From Alisma plantago-aquatica (Eukaryota; Streptophyta; Magnoliopsida; Alismatales; Alismataceae), in contig OY856411.1 in the NCBI GenBank assembly GCA_963693085.1, positions 64,167,001-64,231,000 of the forward strand: a stretch of DNA of 64,000 bases, given 5' to 3'. This document shows positions 55,230-64,000 of the stretch, in pieces. How positions within the stretch are numbered: the stretch's first letter is position 1; each line of letters begins with the position of its first letter. The notes below the pieces were generated by a model, which made no database searches, had not been told where the DNA came from, and saw only the letters and a list, made by a program, of their open reading frames with translations. The position numbers and the translations under genes were made by a program.

Positions 55230-56580
55230 TGGAGTGGATAGATCATGGATATCCATTCCAAATCATTACACCTTAGAGTTTGTTTACTTGTCTTGATCAA
55301 TTTATAAGATTTATGGAGGAACATAGAAGTGACTTGGAGATGGGTTCTATTGTCCATGTATGCATTTCAATAACAACTTGAAAGTCGACACTGTTGATGA
55401 AATCAAAAGTCATCTCATGTGCAATGGGATTATACAGGGCTATCCAGAATGGTACTGTCATGGAGAGATTCCAACTATGAGATCAGTAGATGTTGATAAC
55501 TGTGCTTGTGTAGAAGAAGAAATTGTCTCCGATGATGTATATGTGAATGAACCAATTCTGATATACATGGTTTATGTGATGCAACATATTTGTAGGACAT
55601 ACCATACTGACCCACCTTCCTTATTTAGGAACATTGTGCATGATGTTGAGAGACAGTTATAAATAGGTTGTATTAAGTTTATGAAGCTAAGCGCTGTGTT
55701 GAGATTGTATACTCTGAAGGCTAACAATAGATGGAGTGACAAAATCTTCATGTCATTGTTGTCTTCATTGAAAGAAATTCTTCCTGAAGGCAATGAGTTT
55801 CCAATCTCAACATACGAATTAATGAAAATTTTATGCCCAATGGGAATGAAGGCTAAGAACATACATGCATACCCAAATGATTGTATGTTATTTAAAATGG
55901 ACTATGTCGATTTGAAATATTGTCCAAAATATGGGGTGTCCAAGTATAAAGGATGACTTTGGGGAAGTCTAAAACAATATTTCTTAAAAAGGTGATGTGG
56001 TGTCTACTTATAATACCATGATTTCAACATGTATGCCAATTAGGTGATGTAGAGAATTTAAGTGGCATGTAGAGGTAAATAAAATAATATTGGGAACCTA
56101 CAACATGAATCTGATTCCCCACAGTGGAAGAAGATTGATTTATTGTACCCTAAATTTGGTGAAGAATTCAGGAATCTAAGACTTGGGCTTTGTACGAATG
56201 GAATGAATCCACACTCAACATTGAATAGCCAACATAGCACTTGGCATGTTATGAATGTTATATATGATCTTCCTCCCTATTTGTGTATGAAAAATAAGTA
56301 TGTCATGTTGTCATTGTTGACATCGAGCCCTAAAAAATTGGCAATGATATTGATGTTTATCTTGAACCTATGATTATTGACTTAGAGAAACTTTAGGGAG
56401 AAGTTGTAATGACTTATGATGCATCATGTAGAGAGACATTTTATTTGTATTCTATGTTATTTTGCACTATTACTAACTTTCTAACATATGGGAATTTGGC
56501 TGGATACAGTGCATAAGGATTCAAAGAAAGCTCAATATGTGAAGAGAACACTGATTAAATATGAATAAAACATGGAAGAA
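55230..56580 (+). pseudogene. CACTA transposase, N-terminal and tnp2 catalytic part, broken
   Basis: TNP2/Transposase_21 cuts at the CACTA ends and moves the element. The N-terminal segment reads YCPCMHFNNNLKVDTVDEIK and MCNGIIQGYPEWYCHGE, with the two cysteines of the CPC motif but the second pair degraded. Positions 55681-55956 include IHAYPNDCMLFKMDYVDLKYCP, the conserved HACPNDC..Y motif. Positions 56100-56400 read WKKIDLLYPKFGEEFRNLRL, GMNPHS, LPPYLCMKNKYVMLSLL and IDVYLEPMI. TYDASCRETF and YGNLAGYS follow up to 56530. The gene is cut after the ICEENTD segment by the LTR at 56591. Stops and frame shifts near 55662, 55957 and 56330 make it non-functional. Confidence 0.9.
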
Positions 56581-56590
56581 AGACTATATA

Positions 56591-59500
56591 TGTGACACCT
56601 CGTCACGCTAAACGAGATTACTCAAAACAAAAAACACGATCAACTACTAATTAATCACATAGTAAAAAATGCAGAATAATTAAAACCAATTCCAACAATG
56701 TAAATAAACTCTAGAACATTTACAAAAGGTCCATCATTCCATTCTTATATATGGTAAAAAGTATTTACATCTGGGTCCAAAGACCTCAGTCACATCCTGC
56801 ATACAAAGGATATTTCACATGTACATGCCATATATTTACAAACATTGGCATACTACCAAAATCTCATGTCGATATGAGTATATCATCTAGAAAACACATC
56901 CCATACCTGGACCTGAGAGTACAAGGATGACACTAGGACTCTACTACTAACATCAACAACTAACCAACCTTCTGAATCTATTGATCACCAGGTTGGTTCT
57001 CTTCCACAATGCAATCTCGACCTCATTGACCGTGACCACCTAAAAATGTGGTGACCCATAGTTGAGACCCAGTCCCAATGAGAGATATAACTCTCTCCAA
57101 CATATATTGATTATAACATATTAAGTAACAATAAATACATTGATAAGTTAGGGCATTGAATAAGCAATATGAATAGATTGAACAGTTTAAGCATACTAAG
57201 CAGTTAAGTAAATAAGCTGTAGCATCAAATAGAATTACACAATTTTCATAAGTTTGCATCATGTATGAACTATGTAGTGTAAAGACAAGACAAGGGTTAA
57301 TCAACCAATGAGATACGTATTAAACCCTATCATTTATACTACAGGGATGGTATTATATCTTTTATTATTATGCCCTGGGGAGTTTGAGTCATACCACTCA
57401 AAGTCTAACTGACCACTGCAAAGTGCTATTTAGTTCTGTATAAGATCTAGGAGTGCCGGTATCCTAAGATCTCTTCCCTTCGGTCAGTATGAGTAAACTG
57501 TAGTGACATACCGGTCAAACTGCCAACAATGACATAGATTCAACTGATAACAACTAGTCCGTACTTGGTACAAGTTACGACACTAGAAACTAGGGTATAC
57601 AAAACCCTCTAATCTGAGGTACAACCACAACTATCCTCAATCACAACAAATGTCAAAGGCATGACCACTGCCATCCTCCATAACCTGTATTTGTGGATGA
57701 TGAGTATATATCCTCAACTTGCCACCCCCACATACCCAATAGTATGTGATTTGAGTTTCCCTTGGGAATACTTGTTTTCACCATCAAGAAAGTTCTGACA
57801 CTAAAGATGGCTCTACGGCATAGGGCTCTACATGATTAAGGTTACACTTGATTAATTAATGCCAATTGAAAGCATTAAGGCTGTATCATACAAGTGGACA
57901 TTCAAATCCTAATTCTTTTCTAATGAGAGTATATGTAACAACTTCAAAAGATATAAAATGTTTAAAATATAAATCTTAATCACGTTACCACATGCTATCA
58001 TTCATTGCAAATTAATGGAACACACTTATCATCATACTATTACAAGATACCAATATCTTATCACAAGTTCTAGGGTTTTAACCCTTATTGGAACATGAAG
58101 AGGATTTCACCTCAATTATGGATTCAAACATGCCCAAAGGTCGTTAAGACTATCACATTATTCATAGTAAGGTTATCATCATCATTCCATGTCTTAAACA
58201 AGGCTCAAAAGATCATTAGCATATATGTGTCCATAGATATTAACATGGCAAGGCACTATGATATTCAAATTGTACTGCATTGTGGTTTCAACACAAGAAA
58301 AGTGTAATTCATTATCACATTAATCATTCAAGAGGTCTGATTATAACCAATTAACATCATATAATTACATTAAGGTTAGGTATAACAGGCTAGATCACAT
58401 GGGAGTTAGCATCCACTTATTATAGTAATTTATCAAATATAACTATATGATGGCAAAGGTAAAACTATAAATTGATGGTATTGAACCATCAAATTATCAT
58501 CACTAGGACCCACATATAATACCATGTGATTTATTCTAAACCATTGGATGTTGAATCATCCAATATTATTCGTGGGATTAGGTTCATTGTTCAAGGATAT
58601 CAATTGAAGTATAGCTCTAACCATTAGATCAATTGAACCAAGGAACCATTATTTTAAGGTTTAGTCAAATCTACAATTACATTCTTAACTCATCATATAT
58701 GGTGATGACCTGATCCACCATTAATTGTGATCATTAGGTCACCATTGGTCGTTAGACCACTAATACATTCAGTTAACACCATCAAATATTAAGCTAATGT
58801 CATCATCAATTGGTAACATCATTAGAATACTTAGTGGATGATAATTAAACATCTAATCGATCCAAAACCTAACGTAAGGGGGTGACCATAGGTTGTCACC
58901 ATAAATTTGACATCCTTGATCACAAACATCAGTTACCAAGATAGCAACACCATTGATTGTTGAATGTATGACCATCGGTTGCGTGATAGGGAAGGAAATA
59001 GCTTGAAAACTCTAATTTGAACCATAAATTAAGAATCTCAAGAAAACAAGGCAAGAAATCTATAGGTTCGGATATGAGCTTGGCCAAATAGGCACTTCTC
59101 TCCACAAAGAAGCAAAATCCTAGAAAAAGAAATAAGAAGGATAGATTTTTGAGTTCTAGAGCCACTTTCACCATGGAACAGTAGGGTTCCAACCTAGAGA
59201 GATATAGTAGGAAGAAGAGAAAAGAAATAAATAGATGAAATAGGGTAATACTTACACTTTTAGGTTAAGATCACTAGGAAGGAGCTTTAGGAACCCCTAA
59301 AGGAAGTCAATTGCAACCCTAGATCATTTTTCCAAGAAGATCCCCACTTTCTTCTTCCTTGGACATGATATTTTATAGTAGCACAGTGGGAGAAAAAGGT
59401 TGGTAGAAGGATGGAAGTGGTCGAGAGAAAATGGCTCATTTTGGTGCTTAGGGATAAGTATATGAAACTTTAAGATAAAGAAAAAGAAAAAGTTGAAGTT

Positions 59501-60001
59501 CTTGTATCTATCCAAGTGTCCATGGCCTTAAATTATTAAGAATATACAAGCACACACACAAGTAGCACCATAGATATAGGCCTTCTTAGATTTTTTTTTG
59601 TCGAATTTCCCATCCAATCAAGTAATTCATTAGTTGATAGCTGCTAAAGGTAGCTCATCCGTGAAGGGGTAAACCTTAAATACCCTTGAGGAAAACACCT
59701 TCAAACCATGGCTCGACTAGGAGCACCATGGCTCAAAATACTCAAGAATGATAATATAACATCTAAGGAACATAATGTATGTGAAAAATTGCAAAGAAAA
59801 TCTCTCAATTGGGTAAATTGTAGAAAAGTCCAAAATGTAAATAAAATTACATAACTTGCTCAAAAAGTGTCCGAATTGGACCCAATTTGAAACTTAAGCT
59901 TGTATTACGATTTAAAAGCATATCACAAGGTTATATTAGGTTCTAAGCATTCAATTATGGTAATTAAGATTATTCAAATCATTAAGCAAGTTTATGGGCC
60001 G
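56591..60001 (-). repeat. LTR-like insertion of the same family as the solo LTRs (copy 3, 3.4 kb)
   Basis: It splits the transposase gene: sequence before 56591 and after 60001 joins in frame order (GAAAGACTATA / TATAGTAAATC). On the minus strand its end reads GACGAGGTGTCACA. Segments near its start (AAACTTAAGCTTGTATTACG region, CAATTTACCCAA) match the start of copy 2 about 100-200 bp in. The block with GAGAGTTATATCTCTC and AGGTGG lies near 57030-57100. The first bases TGTAACATCCC are not recognisable, so its start is decayed or truncated. No coding interior. Confidence 0.7.
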
Positions 60002-61895
60002 TATAGTAAATCTTGATCATCGAAGGTTTCTTCCAAAAGTTCATCCTTACTGAAGGTTGCGCAAAGTGCTCAATGGATCGAATGAGGAATGGAGTGCCCC
60101 TAAACCTATATCGGGGGAGGTTGTTTATAAAAGAGTAAAAAACTTTATTAAAGAATTTGGTAAGAGATCACAATGTACATTCCCACATAGAGTGAAAAAT
60201 CTTTATATAAGAAGAGATCAGTATTCTGGGATCATCCTTATTGAATTTCTTTGGCAGTTTGGCATTGTATGGATGCCATATATGTTGAGAAAGATGTCTA
60301 TGATAACGCCACTGGCCCACTATTGAACATACCAGGTAAGACTAAGAATGCCATCAAATCCATAATGGACCTACGTGATATGGGAATAAGGTAAGAATTA
60401 ACAAAAGAAGTTATTAGTGATAAAAAATATATTTACCTCCTGCTTGTTTCACATTGTCTAGAGTAAAAGAGAAGAAAACTTTTTGTGAGTGCTTTCTTAT
60501 TGTTAAGGTACGACATGGATACTCTTCTAATATCTGTAGACTGGTATCAATGAAGGTTCTGAAGTGGATAGGTCCTCAATTTGATGATTGTCACACTCTA
60601 ATGCAACAAATATTGCCTGTGAAAATTCAAACTATACTTCTGAAGCATGTAAGGTTTGCAATCATCGGGCTTTGTTTCTTCTTCAACATTCTATGCAACA
60701 AAGTTATTGATCCTAAGAATCTTGAGAAGTTACAAAGAGGCTTGGTTGTTACCCTATTCCATATTGAGATGTATTTTCCTCCTTCATTTATTTAATATTG
60801 AAGTACATCGTTTTTCCATCAACTAGGGAAGTAAAAATGTTGGGACCAGTTTTCTTGCATTGGATGTATCATTTTGAAGGGTACGTGAGTGTTTTTAAAG
60901 GTGATGTTCAAAACTGTTATCAGCCTGAAGGGAATATTAATAAGGGTTATGTGGCCAAGGAGGTTATGGATTTTTGTTGTGACTTTTTGAGTTGTAATGA
61001 AGCTTCTAAAAATAACAAAAATATTGATGACTATTCTGACAAAGGGACTTTACCAACACAAGTGAAAGTAATCAATCGTGAGCTGTGAGAACAAACACAC
61101 TTGTATATTTTACACAACATCGACAAAGTAAGTATTTATGTCACCGAACATACCAATTTCATCAAAACAAAATATCCTCAAGCTAATTCAATGTGGCTTG
61201 CTAGAGAGCATAATAAGACATTTATTAGGTGGTTTGAAGGTAAAGTCTTATGTCAATTATCTCAAACATCAAATAATGTTGCTGAAAATATCAAGTGCTT
61301 TACCTAAAAACTAGAAATGAATGTTATGTCTTATGAAGGGTTTGACATAAATGGATTTTCATATTACACAAAGCGTCAAGATGATAATAGTGTCATCTAA
61401 AATAGTGGGGTCACCCATCAAGTGTCTTCATTGTATCTTTCTAGTGAAAAGGATAAGAGTCCACGTGAAGCTAAAGTTTCAGATTACAATGTCATTAAAG
61501 ACATATGGGAGTTCGACTATATAGATTTTAGAGTTCCAATCTTTATGTGTGATTGGGTTGATTACACCAAAGGAGTTTAGTGGTTGAATTGGGTTTTACA
61601 TTGGTGAACTATGAAAAGATTGGTGAGAAGGGTGAACCATTCATAATGGCATCACAAGCAAAGAATGTATTTTGTACTGATGATCCTACAAATAAAAATA
61701 TGGTCAGTTGTCCTTCAAGGGAAATGGCAGTTCATTGCAAATCCTATATATGAAGAAGAGTTCTACGACAAGTATGATGATTCGAGTCCATTCTCTGTTT
61801 CCTTGCTAACACCAAATATTTTAGATGATACTAACGTATATGTGTGTGGAGATCACAATGAGGGAATTTTAATTGATACAAGATCCAAATATTAA
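60002..61895 (+). pseudogene. CACTA transposase C-terminal half: tnp2 end, DUF4218, DUF4216
   Basis: The gene resumes with DHRRFLPKVHPY and RLRKVLNGSNEEWSAPKPI, the end of the tnp2 domain. DUF4218 follows: DDCHTLMQQILPV (60585), KHVRFAIIGLCFFFNILC, MYFPPSFI, REVKMLGPVFLHWMY and PEGNINKGYVAKEVMDFCCDFL (60798-61020). Then come SNNVAENIKCFT, YEGFDINGFSYYTKRQDDNS and an IWEFDYIDFRVPIFMCDWVD segment opening DUF4216 (about 61500-61580). The match continues with EPFIMASQAKNVF (61640) and ends at GDHNEGILIDTRSKY, stop 61895. At least six frame breaks are visible. Domain order and content match plant CACTA transposases. Confidence 0.9.
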
Positions 61896-61996
61896 TTAGA
61901 GGCATGCTTTTATTTTTTAAATGTTAGATAATAATTTTACATTCTTTATCACTTATATTTCATTGTCTGACTATTTTTAATATGACATTATTTTAG

Positions 61997-64000
61997 ATGG
62001 AGTTTGACCATGAGTTTGATGATTGTGATGATGATTATCGTGACGATGAGCACCCTAAAAATGTACACCTTGAGAATGACATTGCTGCAAGTTATATTGC
62101 TTTATTACATAAATGTGCGCACATTTTAAAATGTATATCTTATGACTTATGTGTGCTTTTTGTCAATTTTAGCATGAGCATGTTCAACGTGAGGATCTTG
62201 ATGAGCTTGATGTGCAACATCGTCAATGTGAAACAATAAGAGGCATCACCATGATGAACAAGTTACTAGAACAAAGGGGTAATAGACCGAATCTTGTCGT
62301 TGAGTTTGATGATCAAGAAAATCTTATTGGGAAGAGACAATTCTTTTTTGTCATATCTATAAGATCTGACTCATAGAAAAATGAATGCAAATGTAGAATC
62401 CTGACATAAAGTTGATCATGGCAAGAAAGACTTAATATGTAAGGAACTATGTGTGAGATATTATCATTTGTAGTGTTCTTCTTAAAGATATTTATAATTC
62501 CACTTTTAAGAATATTTCATTAAGTATATAAACTTTGCAGAGCATATTTTAGGTGATGCAAGGTTGTGGCAGAGTACTAAGGAATAATAGGACAAATACG
62601 ACAAGAGAATATATATGAAAGCACTGAGAAAAAAAATAAGTTAGCCACTAAGCAATGAAACTATCTTGACACGAAGGTGTAGGAGGTTTTTTTACGAAGA
62701 GAAAAACTGACAGATTTAAAGTATTAAGCCTCATTCCTCATTTTGAATACATTCTTATGAATTAATTGTATTACATGTTTAATATATGTTTTAAACTAAC
62801 TAGGCTATAACTAATTCTCAAAGAGAAAGGCATGCAACGAATGTACACAAACACACGATAGGTCCATGTGTCTATGCAAATCTTTATCCAAATCTATTGC
62901 ATGCTTCTTCTTCTAAGCTTCGTACTCCTTGGATTGTTGAATCCTCTACTACTCCTGCACCTACTCCTGTACATCACCCTTGCCATGATTGATGTGTAGC
63001 TAGGAGGCAAACAAAATATGGACAAATAGACAACCCCAAAACTATTGAGGCATCAACAAAAATGATAAAATTCAACTCTCAGAGCAGTTCGTATTGATGA
63101 TTGTTATGTTTTACTTATCAATTACTATTATGATGGTTAGCGAAAGATACACAAGAAAAGGAAAGAAGGTAAGTTTATCCCTGAGGGAACAAGGGATGAA
63201 TCAACATATAGTTTAGGTAACCCAGAGCATCCTTGGTGTGCTAGGGATCTAGCACTAGTGTCGATATAAGAGCCTTCTTTGGGCCATCAGATCATAAGTG
63301 CAAAGCTATTCATAAAATAGGGATTCTTAGAAGAAAAGGTTCAAGAAGATAAAGTTTCATTCTTCTCAATCAGCTCCTCAAACAGTACTTGTGGTGCCTC
63401 ACCCTTCAACTGAGGTGAACCCTTCTGCGACATAGGTGGTCAGGAGTAATCCCATTGACCCACCACCTATCATGCCCGTCATAAGTATTTTTAAGACATT
63501 GTAGTCTTTTAGAATGATTTGTATAATATGTTTGAGTTTAGGTATATATAACACTCTATGCAAATTTGTAGGGGTTGAGGCCATGCCCTCTTTTATTAAA
63601 AGGATATATCATTGCACTGAGAAAAACTTACCCACGCGTTGAAGGTGACATGATTCATGGTACTTTGCTTCCCGCAGATGTGGTTCGCATGACACCGAGC
63701 CTTGTCGAAGATGCTTGGAAGAAGACTGCACTGCCATATGACCACACGAGATGATAGGAGATGCAGAAGGTGACGTGGTTACATGGCCCAAAGTGGGAGT
63801 TGTCTATACTGATGTATGCTAAATTTACATTGTGTTTGTATCTGTATAGACATGAAAATTATTATGAGATTATATATATGCAGGACACAATGCCTAATAA
63901 ACCCCCTACAACTCATCCTCCACATCCACCTCCTCCTCAATTACCTGGTTGGCTTGCAAAGGACCTATTCAACTCTGTATGTGCTCATTGCAAAGGTATG
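61997..64000 (+). pseudogene. Second CACTA gene (TNPA-like region), fragmentary
   Basis: An acidic exon starts at ATG 61997 (EFDHEFDDCDDDYRDDEHP). DELDVQHRQCETIRGITMM and LEQRGNRPNLVVEFDDQENLIGK (about 62190-62330) resemble the RGPT-type opening of the protein encoded downstream of tnp2 in plant CACTA elements. NRTNTTREYI lies at about 62590. At 63648-63740, MIHGTLLPADVVRMTPSLVEDAWKKTALPY followed by GDVVTWPKW matches the conserved C-terminal part (D.G..V.WPK). A proline-rich exon (PPTTHPPHPPPPQLPGWL) starts near 63895 and leaves the window. Stops occur between the pieces; introns explain some but probably not all. Confidence 0.55.

Larger units (their letters stand above)
54989..64000 (+). 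mobile_element. CACTA transposon 3' part (plus), interrupted by an LTR, leaves the window
   Basis: It begins directly at the hairpin right block (CACTTACTAGTGAGATTAGG) against the end of the copia LTR. It continues through an intron with telomere-like words and the transposase gene (55230-56580, resuming 60002-61895). The second gene (from about 61997) reaches the window edge. It is the same family as 37991-45174 but on the opposite strand. Neither terminus is in the window. Confidence 0.87.

Overview
This window looks like heterochromatic, repeat-filled DNA from a large-genome flowering plant. I see no intact host gene, tRNA gene, rRNA gene, bacterial-type gene or CRISPR array. Everything I can name is a plant transposable element or a relic of one: L1-type LINE ORF1, Ty1/copia, Ty3/gypsy of the Athila/Tat type, CACTA (En/Spm) DNA transposons with the plant tnp2-DUF4218-DUF4216 protein, a tRNA-derived SINE and several MITE or foldback elements. 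Nearly all coding parts are broken by stops and frameshifts. The clearest open frame is a 137-codon B3-like reading frame inside a CACTA element (21245-21658). Species cannot be told from the sequence.

Layout. 1-1556: LINE ORF1 (minus), joined to the integrase of an Athila/Tat pol relic (1561-3700, minus). 4434-13507: a structurally complete Ty1/copia element (minus) with 2.2-kb LTRs, a perfect 5-bp target duplication and an initiator-Met primer site. 13729-13900: a small copia LTR plus primer-site relic. 14228-19058: a solo LTR, then a SINE. 20328-24881: a complete but non-autonomous CACTA element carrying two long palindromes. 27024-29056: a foldback element with a MITE inside. 31448-37990: an inverted duplication with arms of about 2.7-2.9 kb, centred on a CACTA hairpin and holding a piece of copia LTR and a 176-bp MITE. 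37991-45174: a CACTA 3' half (minus), split by an Athila/Tat element (40712-45003). 45175-54988: a SIRE-like copia element (plus) whose 3' LTR is split by a solo LTR (49721-54236). 54989-64000: a second CACTA 3' half (plus), split by another LTR (56591-60001), running off the window.

How the parts relate. The nesting gives a relative order of events. LINE and copia insertions follow the first Athila/Tat copy. Copia follows CACTA, and the 4.5-kb solo LTR follows copia. Two structural themes recur. First, four different LTR families each carry a dense cluster of their own short, CG-containing, near-palindromic motif. Second, a hairpin-forming block is conserved in all the CACTA copies and sits at the axis of the large inverted duplication and beside the junction of the two opposed CACTA halves. 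These two themes are the observations I would follow up first.

Limits. Alignments were made by eye. Element edges supported by target duplications (copia 4434-13507, CACTA 20328-24881, solo LTRs 14228-19058 and 49721-54236, MITE 36649-36824) are firm. Other edges are good to roughly 10-50 bases.
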